This document shows, piece after piece, positions 6,061 through 13,221 of a stretch of 30,292 nucleotides of DNA. Within the stretch, counting starts at the first letter, position 1. Each line of letters starts with the position of its first letter. Both the position numbers and the translations under genes were made by a program. The notes beneath the pieces are model-generated. The model was given only the letters and a program-made list of their open reading frames with translations. It was not told where the DNA came from and did not search any database. The stretch comes from Pseudomonadota bacterium. GTDB taxonomy: Bacteria > Desulfobacterota > Desulfovibrionia > Desulfovibrionales > Desulfovibrionaceae. The stretch is from the NCBI GenBank assembly GCA_023438245.1, contig JAEXRD010000081.1, forward strand, positions 1-30,292, written 5' to 3'.

Positions 6061-7503
6061 ATGTACTTCAAACGATTCGCATCCCTGTTCATCCTGCTCA
6101 CCCTGCTGCTCACCCCCGCCCTGGGCCATTCCGCCCGGGCCGGTCTGCCGGACTTCACCGATCTGGCCGAGCGCGCGGGCAAGGCGGTGGTCAACATCAG
6201 CACTTCCAAGACCCTGCTTGGCGCATCGAACCAGATGCAGGAGCTGTTCAAAAACGCGCCGAAGAATCATCCCTTCCGCGAGTTCTTCGACCAGTTCGAG
6301 CGCTACTTCGGCCAGCAGGACGGCCAGCCCCGCAAGCAGAGCTCGCTGGGCTCCGGCTTCATCATCAGCGCCGACGGCTACATCGTGACCAACAACCACG
6401 TGGTGGCCGAGGCCGACGAGATCAAGGTCAAGCTTCTGGACCGCGAGAAGCCCTACGACGCCAAGATCATCGGCCGCGACCCGGAGACCGACCTGGCCCT
6501 GCTCAAGATCGAGGCCGGGAACGGGCTGCCGGTGCTGGAGTTCGCCAACTCCGACGCCACCCGCGTGGGCGAGTGGGTGCTGGCCATCGGCAACCCCTTC
6601 GGCCTGGGCCACACCGTCACCGCGGGCATCATCAGCGCCAAGGGCCGCCACATCGGCGCCGGGCCCTTCGACAGCTTCCTCCAGACCGACGCCAGCATCA
6701 ACCCCGGCAACTCCGGCGGCCCGCTCATCGACATGGACGGCAAGGTCGTGGGCATCAACACCGCCATCGTGCCCAACGGCCAGGGCATCGGCTTCGCCAC
6801 CCCGTCCACCCAGGCCGACCGCATCATCAGCCAGCTCAAGAGCGGCAAGAAGATCCAGCGCGGCTGGCTGGGCATCACCATGCAGGAGCTGGACGAGAAC
6901 TCGGCCCGGGCCCTGGGCCTCAAGGAGCCCAAGGGCGTGCTCGTGGCCCAGGTCATCCCCGGCGACCCGGCGGACAAGGCCGGCATGCGCGCGGGCGACG
7001 TCATCATCAAGGCCGCGGGAAGCGCCGTGGACACTCCCTCCAACCTGCTCGGCCGCATCGCGAACCTGAGGCCCGGCGAGAAGGTCGCCATCACGGTTCT
7101 GCGCCAGAACAAGAGCGTGGACCTGACCGTGACCCTGGGCGAGCGCAAGCTGGCCGCCATGGCCCAGCAGCAGGACCCGCGCGCGCCGAAGAAGGAGGCC
7201 TCCGCCACCGTCCTGGGCCTTGCCCTGCGCCCGCTGGAGAGCGGCGAGGAGGCCCAGGGCCTGGGCCTGGACAAGCCCCAGGGCATGGTGGTTGTGGAAG
7301 TCGCCCCCGGCGGCCCGGCCTCGCAGGTGGGCATCCTGCCCGGCGACGTGCTCACCAGCGCCAACCAGCAGGCCGTGAACACGCTGGACCAGCTGCGCGC
7401 CGTGCTCGACGGCGACGCCAAGCAGAAGGGCGTGGTCATGCTGCAGCTCAAGCGCCAGGGCAAGAACTACTTCAAGGCCATTCCGCTAGACAAGAAGCGC
7501 TAG
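6061..7503 (+). CDS. degP: Periplasmic serine protease/chaperone of the HtrA/DegP family
   Basis: HtrA proteases degrade or refold misfolded envelope proteins in the periplasm. The 480-residue product has a signal peptide (MYFKRFASLFILLTLLLTPA, cleavage after SARA near residue 27), a trypsin-like domain with the triad His113 (TNNHVV), Asp144 (ETDLALL) and Ser218 (NPGNSGGPL), then two PDZ domains (about 265-355 and 385-475), the DegP/DegQ layout. The loop between the signal peptide and the protease core contains the phenylalanine-rich stretch FREFFDQFERYFG seen in DegP LA loops. The ATG at 6061 has AAGGAGG at 6049-6055; upstream in-frame starts would bury the signal peptide. It appears monocistronic, with its own terminator. 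Sequence alone does not separate DegP from DegQ. Confidence 0.95.
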   Translation: MYFKRFASLFILLTLLLTPALGHSARAGLPDFTDLAERAGKAVVNISTSKTLLGASNQMQELFKNAPKNHPFREFFDQFERYFGQQDGQPRKQSSLGSGFIISADGYIVTNNHVVAEADEIKVKLLDREKPYDAKIIGRDPETDLALLKIEAGNGLPVLEFANSDATRVGEWVLAIGNPFGLGHTVTAGIISAKGRHIGAGPFDSFLQTDASINPGNSGGPLIDMDGKVVGINTAIVPNGQGIGFATPSTQADRIISQLKSGKKIQRGWLGITMQELDENSARALGLKEPKGVLVAQVIPGDPADKAGMRAGDVIIKAAGSAVDTPSNLLGRIANLRPGEKVAITVLRQNKSVDLTVTLGERKLAAMAQQQDPRAPKKEASATVLGLALRPLESGEEAQGLGLDKPQGMVVVEVAPGGPASQVGILPGDVLTSANQQAVNTLDQLRAVLDGDAKQKGVVMLQLKRQGKNYFKAIPLDKKR

Positions 7504-7517
7504 TTTCCGTACTGCAC

Positions 7518-7549
7518 GGGGGGCCGCACGTCGGCCCCCCACTTGTTTT
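7518..7549 (+). terminator. Terminator of the HtrA protease gene
   Basis: GGGGGGCCG (7518-7526) pairs perfectly with CGGCCCCCC (7532-7540) around a 5-nt loop and is followed by ACTTGTTTT. It lies only 15 nt before the ispE start codon. Confidence 0.88.
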
Positions 7550-7563
7550 CAGGAACAGGCAGC

Positions 7564-8457
7564 ATGCAGCCCCGCACCATACAGGCTCCGGCCAAGATCA
7601 ACCTCTCCCTGCGCATCACCCGCCGCAGGCCCGACGGCTACCACGAGCTGGAGAGCCTGTTTGCGCCCGTGCCCGGCCTGTTCGACACCCTGGAGATCTC
7701 CCCGGCCCCGGAAGGCTGCAGCATCGAGCCGGGCATTCCCGGACTGGCCGCGGAGGACAACCTTATTTATAGGGCCTGGGCCTCCTTCGGCCAGGCCACG
7801 GGCTTCCGGCCCGGCCTGCGCGTGGGGCTGACCAAGCGCATCCCCAGCGGCGCAGGGCTTGGCGGCGGCAGTTCCGACGCGGCGGCCATGCTGCTCTGGC
7901 TCAACGCAGGCGCCGGGGAGCGCGCCCTGGACGCCACGGCCTTGAACGCCCTGGCCGCAAGGCTGGGCGCGGACGTGCCCTTCTTCCTTCTCGGCGGCCC
8001 GGCCTGGGCCACGGGCATCGGCGAGGTGCTGACCCCGGTGGAGCTGGACCTTTCGCCCTTCACGCTGGTGCTGGTCACCCCGGACATCCATGTGTCCACC
8101 CCGTGGGCCTATCGCCGCTGGGACGAGCTGAACCCGGAGGCGGCACTGCAGAATGATCGGGAAGAACTCTTGACAACCGGGCATCACGCGAATATGAACC
8201 GAAGTTCCCTTTTGCCCATGAAGGTCCGGAACGACTTTGAAATGGCGGTGTTTCCAGAATATCCGCGCTTGCGGCGGATCAAGGAAACCCTGTTCGGGCT
8301 GGGGGCGGCCTGCTGCGCCATGAGCGGCAGCGGGTCGAGCCTTTTCGCCCTTTTTCGCGAGCCGGAACGAGCCCAGACGGCGATTCAGGCCATGCGTACA
8401 GAGGGGGCGCCCGTGCACAGCGAGGCCCTGAGACACTGGGGTGTGGCCAAGCGGTAA
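7564..8457 (+). CDS. ispE: 4-diphosphocytidyl-2-C-methyl-D-erythritol kinase
   Basis: IspE phosphorylates CDP-methylerythritol in the MEP pathway to isoprenoid precursors. The 297-residue GHMP kinase shows Lys11 in APAKINLSL, the glycine-rich ATP loop IPSGAGLGGGSSDAAAML (residues 93-110), the catalytic Asp137 in GADVPFFL, and the C-terminal MSGSGSSLFALF. The ATG at 7564 has AGGA about 9 nt before it. Two oddities are visible. A low-GC stretch around residues 199-220 contains a strong sigma70-like promoter, and the last six codons plus the stop codon are the 5' end of the tRNA-Gln gene, so the C-terminal residues WGVAKR are dictated by the tRNA. Confidence 0.95.
   Translation: MQPRTIQAPAKINLSLRITRRRPDGYHELESLFAPVPGLFDTLEISPAPEGCSIEPGIPGLAAEDNLIYRAWASFGQATGFRPGLRVGLTKRIPSGAGLGGGSSDAAAMLLWLNAGAGERALDATALNALAARLGADVPFFLLGGPAWATGIGEVLTPVELDLSPFTLVLVTPDIHVSTPWAYRRWDELNPEAALQNDREELLTTGHHANMNRSSLLPMKVRNDFEMAVFPEYPRLRRIKETLFGLGAACCAMSGSGSSLFALFREPERAQTAIQAMRTEGAPVHSEALRHWGVAKR
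8170..8198 (+). promoter_or_regulatory. Strong sigma70-like promoter inside ispE
   Basis: A perfect TTGACA (8170-8175) and TATGAA (8193-8198) are separated by exactly 17 nt. The stretch is A/T-rich against the GC-rich coding around it and codes a poorly conserved part of IspE. It would drive tRNA-Gln (from 8437), prs and rplY independently of ispE. Confidence 0.65.
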
Positions 8458-8511
8458 GGCGACGGGTTTTGGTCCCGTTATTCGAGGGTTCGAATCCTTC
8501 CACCCCAGCCA
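8437..8511 (+). tRNA. tRNA-Gln (anticodon TTG), overlapping the ispE 3' end
   Basis: TGGGGTG pairs with CACCCCA, followed by discriminator G and an encoded CCA at 8509-8511. The anticodon loop TTTTGGT gives TTG, and the T loop TTCGAAT is standard. The first 21 bases are shared with the end of ispE, whose TAA stop (8455-8457) falls in the D loop. Confidence 0.97.
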
Positions 8512-8532
8512 TCGCATTGCAAGGTAGAGGAC

Positions 8533-9477
8533 ATGTCTGGAAACGGTGAATTGAAGATCTTGAGCGGTTCGGCGAATGTGAAGCTGGCCGAGGCCATCTG
8601 TAGCCACATCGGCATGAAGCTGACTCCCGTTCTGCGCGAGACCTTCAGCGACGGCGAGATTCGCTTGGAAATCAGCGACAACGTGCGCGGAGACGACGTG
8701 TTCGTCATCCAGCCCACCTGCTCGCCCGTGAATTTCCACATCATGGAGCTCTGCCTCATGATCGACGCGCTCAAGCGCGCCAGCGCCCGCCGCATCACCG
8801 CGGTGGTGCCCTACTACGGCTACGCCCGCCAGGACCGCAAGGTCGTGCCCCGCGTGCCCATCAGCGCCAAGGTGGTGGCGGACTTCCTGGGCGTGGCGGG
8901 CATGCACCGGCTCATGACCATCGACCTGCACGCCGGACAGATCCAGGGCTTCTTCAACTGCCCCGTGGACAACCTGTTCGCCCTGCCCACCTTTCTCGAA
9001 TACCTGCGCGGCATCGAGGGCGAAAAGGTGGTCGTCTCCCCCGACGCCGGCGGCGTTGAGCGCGCCCGCGCCTACGCCAAGCGCCTGGACGCCGGTCTGG
9101 CCATCGTGGACAAGCGCCGCGACGCTCCCAACCAGTCCAAGGCCATGCACCTCATCGGCAATGTCGAGGGCAAGATCGCCATCGTGCTCGACGACATGAT
9201 CGACACCGCGGGCACCATGTGCGCCGCCGGCCAGGTCCTGGCCGACAACGGCGCCAAGGACATCATGGCCTGCGCCACCCACGCCGTCCTCTCCGGTCCG
9301 GCCATCGACCGTATCGAGAAGAGCGTGTTCTCCCAGGTTGTCGTCACCGACACCATCCCGCTGGACGAGCGCAAGGCCATGTGCAAGAAGATTGTGCCGC
9401 TGTCGGTGTCCAGCCTGCTTTCCCGCGCCATTGTGAACGTTCACGGAGAGGCCTCCGTGAGCGGACTTTTCGTATAA
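8533..9477 (+). CDS. prs: Ribose-phosphate pyrophosphokinase (PRPP synthetase)
   Basis: Prs transfers pyrophosphate from ATP to ribose 5-phosphate, giving PRPP for nucleotide, histidine and tryptophan synthesis. The 314-residue product matches class I enzymes end to end: FSDGEIRLEI, the ATP-binding YYGYARQDRK, the cation-binding TIDLHAGQIQGFF, and the PRPP-binding loop VLDDMIDTAGT (residues 218-228). The ATG at 8533 has GAGG about 6 nt ahead and lies 21 nt after the tRNA-Gln CCA end. It precedes rplY, and both are likely transcribed from the promoter inside ispE together with the tRNA, which would release the mRNA by tRNA processing. Confidence 0.97.
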   Translation: MSGNGELKILSGSANVKLAEAICSHIGMKLTPVLRETFSDGEIRLEISDNVRGDDVFVIQPTCSPVNFHIMELCLMIDALKRASARRITAVVPYYGYARQDRKVVPRVPISAKVVADFLGVAGMHRLMTIDLHAGQIQGFFNCPVDNLFALPTFLEYLRGIEGEKVVVSPDAGGVERARAYAKRLDAGLAIVDKRRDAPNQSKAMHLIGNVEGKIAIVLDDMIDTAGTMCAAGQVLADNGAKDIMACATHAVLSGPAIDRIEKSVFSQVVVTDTIPLDERKAMCKKIVPLSVSSLLSRAIVNVHGEASVSGLFV

Positions 9478-9492
9478 ACGTCGAACGTATTT

Positions 9493-9515
9493 CGGCCTGC
9501 CGCCCGGGCGGGCCG
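9493..9515 (+). other. GC-rich palindrome between prs and rplY
   Basis: The 57-nt gap holds the perfect 12-bp palindrome CCGCCCGGGCGG (9500-9511), flanked by CGGCC and GGCCG. No T tract follows, so it is not a standard terminator. It lies about 10 nt before the rplY ribosome binding site and could tune L25 expression. Confidence 0.35.
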
Positions 9516-9534
9516 TGCCAGAAAGGAGAAGGAC

Positions 9535-10131
9535 ATGGCTGAACTGATGACCCTGAGCGTGCGCGAGCGCGCCGAGAAAGGCAAGGGCTCCTGCCGCCGC
9601 ATCCGCACCAAGGAGCTGGTGCCCGGCATCTACTACAACCAGAAGGGCGAGAACATCCCCGTCGTGGTGGAGATGCTGCCGCTGACCAAGCTGCACCGCA
9701 AGCTCGGCAGCTCCCGCGTGTTCCAGCTGGAGATCCAGAAGGACGGCGCCTCCCAGACCCTGCCCTCCCTCATCTGGGGCATGCAGTACGACCCCCTCAA
9801 ATCCGTGCCCATCCACGTCGACTTCTACGGCGTCGACCTGGAGCGCGAGATCAAGGTCGATGTGCGCGTGGTGGTCGAAGGCAAGGCCAAGGGCATCATC
9901 AAGGGCGGCACCCTGGAAGTCTTCCGCGACAGCATTGAGGTCGTGTGCAAGCCCCTGGACGTGCCCGAGAAGATCGTCATCAACGTCACCGACCTGGACG
10001 TGGGCATGAACCTGCACATCGACGAGGTGCAGCTGCCCTCCGGCGTGCGCGCCGTGTTCGACGAGCGCTACTCCGTCGTGGGCGTGGTGGCCAAGGAAGT
10101 CGAGGAAGAGAAGGCCGCCGAGGGCAAGTAG
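9535..10131 (+). CDS. rplY: 50S ribosomal protein L25/general stress protein Ctc
   Basis: This protein binds 5S rRNA in the large ribosomal subunit. The 198-residue length is that of the two-domain TL5/Ctc type, not the short E. coli L25. The N-terminal beta-barrel domain (about 1-92) begins with LSVRERAEKGKGSCRRIR and ends near VPIHVDFYGVD; the C-terminal domain (about 93-190) contains VRVVVEGKAKGIIKGGTLEV and a terminal KEVEEEKAAEGK tail. AAAGGAG lies 6 nt before the ATG. It follows prs, the usual order in this group, and is closed by a strong terminator at 10184-10209. Confidence 0.95.
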   Translation: MAELMTLSVRERAEKGKGSCRRIRTKELVPGIYYNQKGENIPVVVEMLPLTKLHRKLGSSRVFQLEIQKDGASQTLPSLIWGMQYDPLKSVPIHVDFYGVDLEREIKVDVRVVVEGKAKGIIKGGTLEVFRDSIEVVCKPLDVPEKIVINVTDLDVGMNLHIDEVQLPSGVRAVFDERYSVVGVVAKEVEEEKAAEGK

Positions 10132-10183
10132 CCTTCGGGCCGCTTCCGTTCCAAAGCGCATCCAAGGCCGCATGGCCAATTGC

Positions 10184-10209
10184 GGGGGGCCTCTGGCCCC
10201 CCTCGTTTT
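10184..10209 (+). terminator. Terminator after rplY
   Basis: GGGGGGCC (10184-10191) pairs perfectly with GGCCCCCC (10195-10202) around TCT, then TCGTTTT. It separates prs-rplY from pth, whose ATG is at 10251. Confidence 0.85.
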
Positions 10210-10250
10210 CACTGGCGCGGCAGTTCCAGGCAAGACAGGAAGGCGAGCAC

Positions 10251-10892
10251 ATGGACCCCATCGGGCTCATCGTGGGCCTGGGCAATCCCGGCCCCCAGTA
10301 CGAGAACACCCGCCACAACTACGGGTTTCTGCTCGTTGACGCCCTGCTCAGGCAGGCCGAGGGCCGCAAGAGCAGCCACCTGGAGACCCTCCAGCGCGAG
10401 GGCGATTTCCAGCTCTGGCGGCTCAACCTGGGCGGTTCGCCCTGCCTGGTCACCAAGCCGCTCACCTACATGAACCTGTCGGGCCGGGCCGTGGCGCGCA
10501 TCGCCGGTCGGCACGGGGTGGAGCTGAAGAACATCCTGGTGGCCCACGACGAGCTGGACCTGCCGGTGGGCCGCATGAAGCTCAAGCGCGGCGGCGGCTC
10601 CAACGGCCACAAGGGCATCGACTCCATCGTGGAGCACATGGGCGGCGGCGATTTTTTGCGCCTGCGCCTGGGCATCGGCAGGCCGGAGCACTCCTCGCAG
10701 GTGGTGCGCTGGGTGCTGGAGCCGTTCTTTCCCGAGCAGGCCGAAGGCATCGCCGCCACCTGCGAGGGCGCCCTCAAATGCTTGAATCTGCTGGCCAGGC
10801 GCGGCCTGGCCGAGGCAACCCAGTGCGCCAACAGTTTTGTATGGTCCCCCCCCGCCCCCGAGCAGCCCGAGAGGATGGACACTTCCATCTGA
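10251..10892 (+). CDS. pth: Peptidyl-tRNA hydrolase
   Basis: Pth cleaves peptides from prematurely released peptidyl-tRNA and recycles the tRNA. The 213-residue product carries the family residues in order: Asn12 in VGLGNPGPQYENTRHNYGF, catalytic His22 in the same stretch, Asn in LTYMNLSG, Asp in AHDELDLP, and GGSNGHKGI. The C-terminal tail after about residue 195 is proline-rich and not conserved. ATG at 10251 has AGGAAGG upstream; the frame is open for 300 bases more but overlaps rplY and shows no homology there. carD begins 57 nt after its stop. Confidence 0.96.
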   Translation: MDPIGLIVGLGNPGPQYENTRHNYGFLLVDALLRQAEGRKSSHLETLQREGDFQLWRLNLGGSPCLVTKPLTYMNLSGRAVARIAGRHGVELKNILVAHDELDLPVGRMKLKRGGGSNGHKGIDSIVEHMGGGDFLRLRLGIGRPEHSSQVVRWVLEPFFPEQAEGIAATCEGALKCLNLLARRGLAEATQCANSFVWSPPAPEQPERMDTSI

Positions 10893-10949
10893 TTGGAGTA
10901 TTCTTAACATTCACCGCACTTGCGTCTGATCTTCCCCCAAGGAGTTTTC

Positions 10950-11477
10950 GTGTTTCAGATCAATGAGTTGGTCGTATATCCCGCGCAAGGCGTGGGACGC
11001 ATCGAGCGCATCGAGAGCCAGCTCATCGGTGGTGTTCAGGCTGAATATTACATAGTGCGTATCCTGAGCAACTCCGTCACGCTCATGGTTCCCGTGAAGA
11101 ACGCGGCCAATGTGGGCCTGCGCCACGTGTGCGACAAGCCCACCGGCGAGGCGGTCTTCGAGTCTCTGCGCGACCGTTCGGACTTCACCGGCTATACCGG
11201 CCAGAACTGGAACCGCCGCTACCGCGAGTATTCCGAGAAGCTCAAGAGCACCAACCTCTCCGATGTGGCCTACGTGCTCAAGGAGCTGTTCCTCATCGGC
11301 ATGGACAAGGAGCTTTCCTTCGGCGAGCGCAGGCTGCTGGAGCAGGCCATGACCCTGGTGAGCATGGAACTGGCCTACGCGCTGGACCGCGACCAGGAGG
11401 CGGTGAAGGTCGACATCAACGAGATGTTCGCCGACGTCATCCTGAAACAGCAGGAAAAAATCCAGAAAGGCAAGTAG
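10950..11477 (+). CDS. carD: CarD family transcriptional regulator
   Basis: CarD-type proteins bind the RNA polymerase beta subunit and act on initiation from housekeeping promoters. The 175-residue protein begins with FQINELVVYPAQGVGRIERI, the start of the TRCF-like RNA-polymerase-interacting barrel (about 1-65), and continues into an all-helical C-terminal DNA-binding domain with FGERRLLEQAMTLVSMELAY. GTG at 10950 is chosen because AAGGAG (10939-10944) lies 5 nt ahead and the family begins here; the open frame starts 30 nt earlier. Direct neighbours pth and rho fit a transcription/translation block. No clear terminator follows, so read-through towards rho is possible. Confidence 0.92.
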   Translation: MFQINELVVYPAQGVGRIERIESQLIGGVQAEYYIVRILSNSVTLMVPVKNAANVGLRHVCDKPTGEAVFESLRDRSDFTGYTGQNWNRRYREYSEKLKSTNLSDVAYVLKELFLIGMDKELSFGERRLLEQAMTLVSMELAYALDRDQEAVKVDINEMFADVILKQQEKIQKGK

Positions 11478-11608
11478 CCCCTCTTGTCAAAGTCCCTGCA
11501 TTTGGGTAATCGCCGACCAAGCGCATTCGCGCGGCATGTATTCCCCCAGCATCGGCCATCCTTTCAGCACCACCTGCCAGGGTCAGCCCGCGATACCATG
11601 CCGCACCC

Positions 11609-11625
11609 CGCTCCGCCCCGGAGCG
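11609..11625 (+). other. Hairpin in the rho leader
   Basis: CGCTCCG (11609-11615) pairs perfectly with CGGAGCG (11619-11625) around CCC, in the 260-nt gap between carD and rho. No T tract follows. The rest of this gap holds a promoter-like element at 11669-11698 and no convincing gene. Confidence 0.4.
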
Positions 11626-11668
11626 AGCGAACAGTCCGCCTGATGCGCTCCTTCTCGCACACGATCCT

Positions 11669-11698
11669 TTGAACTCTCCTCATCGTGAGGACTACCAT
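11669..11698 (+). promoter_or_regulatory. Candidate rho promoter with a palindrome in its spacer
   Basis: TTGAAC (11669-11674, 4 of 6) and TACCAT (11693-11698, 4 of 6) are 18 nt apart. The spacer holds the inverted repeat TCCTCA-TCG-TGAGGA (11677-11691). Transcription would start about 30 nt before the rho ATG at 11738. The repeat could be an operator or an RNA hairpin in transcripts coming from carD. Confidence 0.4.
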
Positions 11699-11737
11699 AC
11701 CCCTGCAACCTTAACTCCCTGGAGCGTGAGGCCTTCG

Positions 11738-13096
11738 ATGCCCCGCGAAAAAAACCCGAACCACAATCCCAAGCCCAGCCGCGCCCAGTCCCCTGCTCCT
11801 GTTCAGGAATTCAACGAGGATGACTACTCTCCCAACGAGGAGAACAAGCTCAACCTCACCGAGCTGAAACAGAAGAGCATGCCCGAGCTCATGGAGCTCG
11901 CCAACAAGTTCAACGTGGAGAATCCGAGCAACCTGCGCAAGCAGGAGCTCATCTTCGCCCTGCTCCAGGAATGCGCCTCGCAGAACGGCCAGATCTTCGG
12001 CGAGGGCGTGCTCGAGATTCTTCCCGACGGCTTCGGCTTCCTGCGCTCCCCGCTGTACAGCTACATGCCGGGCCCGGACGACATCTACATCTCCCCCTCG
12101 CAGATCCGCCGCTTCGGCCTGCGCAAGGGCGACTGCATCTCCGGCCAGATCCGCCCCCCCAAGGAAGGCGAGCGCTACTTCGCCCTGCTCAAGGTCAGCG
12201 ACATCGGATTTGAGCCCCCCGAGATGAGCAAGCACCTGGTGCTCTTCGACAACCTGACCCCCATCTACCCGGACAAGCGCTTCAAGCTGGAGAACGGCGG
12301 CGAGAACTACGCCTCCCGCGTCATCGACCTGCTGGCCCCCATCGGCCGCGGCCAGCGCGGCCTCATCGTGGCCCCGCCGCCCACCGGCAAGACCATGATG
12401 CTCCAGACCATCGCCAACTCCATCAACGCCAACCACCCGGAAGTCTACCTCATCGTGCTGCTCATCGACGAGCGCCCGGAGGAAGTGACCGACATGGAGC
12501 GCACCGTGCGCGCCGAGGTCATCAGCTCCACCTTCGACGAACCGCCCACCCGCCACGTGCAGGTGACCGAGATGGTTCTGGAGAAGGCCAAGCGCCTGGT
12601 GGAACGCAAGCGCGACGTGGTCATCCTGCTGGACTCCATCACCCGCCTGGGCCGCGCCTACAACGCCGTGACCCCGTCCTCGGGCCGCGTGCTCTCCGGC
12701 GGCCTGGACGCCAACGCCATGCAGCGCCCCAAGCGCTTCTTCGGCGCCGCGCGCAACATCGAGTCCGGCGGCAGCCTCACCATCATCGCCACCGCGCTCA
12801 TCGACACCGGCAGCCGCAAGGACGAGGTCATCTTCGAGGAGTTCAAGGGCACCGGCAACATGGAGATCTACCTGGACCGCCACCTCTCCGAAAAGCGCGT
12901 GTTCCCGGCCATCGACATGAACCGCTCCGGCACCCGCAAGGAAGAGCTGCTGCTCGACGAGGACGTGCTCAACCGCGTCTGGATTCTGCGCAAGGTGCTC
13001 TCGCCCATGAACTCCATCGACAGCATGGAATTCCTGCTGGGCAAGATGCGCGGCACCAAGAACAACAACGAGTTCCTGAACATCATGAACAAGTAA
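11738..13096 (+). CDS. rho: Transcription termination factor Rho
   Basis: Rho is the hexameric RNA-dependent ATPase that ends transcription. The 452-residue product has a charged 40-residue N-terminal extension, the Rho-N domain (LNLTELKQKSMPELMELANK onwards, about residues 41-85), a cold-shock-like RNA-binding domain with GVLEILPDGFGFLRS, and the ATPase core with VLLIDERPEEVTDMER and VVILLDSITRLGRAYN. The P loop reads APPPTGKT; E. coli has APPKAGKT, so the lysine equivalent to Lys181 is proline here, while the essential Lys184 equivalent remains. GTGAGG lies 6 nt before the ATG. A strong terminator follows. Confidence 0.97.
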   Translation: MPREKNPNHNPKPSRAQSPAPVQEFNEDDYSPNEENKLNLTELKQKSMPELMELANKFNVENPSNLRKQELIFALLQECASQNGQIFGEGVLEILPDGFGFLRSPLYSYMPGPDDIYISPSQIRRFGLRKGDCISGQIRPPKEGERYFALLKVSDIGFEPPEMSKHLVLFDNLTPIYPDKRFKLENGGENYASRVIDLLAPIGRGQRGLIVAPPPTGKTMMLQTIANSINANHPEVYLIVLLIDERPEEVTDMERTVRAEVISSTFDEPPTRHVQVTEMVLEKAKRLVERKRDVVILLDSITRLGRAYNAVTPSSGRVLSGGLDANAMQRPKRFFGAARNIESGGSLTIIATALIDTGSRKDEVIFEEFKGTGNMEIYLDRHLSEKRVFPAIDMNRSGTRKEELLLDEDVLNRVWILRKVLSPMNSIDSMEFLLGKMRGTKNNNEFLNIMNK

Positions 13097-13120
13097 CCGG
13101 ACTCGTTCGGTTTCCGTCAG

Positions 13121-13153
13121 AAAAGGATGCGCCCAAAGCGCATCCTTTTTTTG
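13121..13153 (+). terminator. Terminator of rho
   Basis: AAGGATGCGC (13123-13132) pairs perfectly with GCGCATCCTT (13138-13147) around CCAAA, followed by a run of seven or more T. Confidence 0.93.
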
Positions 13154-13221
13154 TTTGGCGAATGCTGGTATGCTCAATGTTCGAGGCGGCCGGATTTCGG
13201 TCGCCGCAACCTGGGGGCCCC

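Noticed and set aside
11484..11672. Possible leader peptide gene between carD and rho
   Set aside because: It would need a TTG start without a ribosome binding site and has no recognisable composition; it ends at the rho promoter region by chance.
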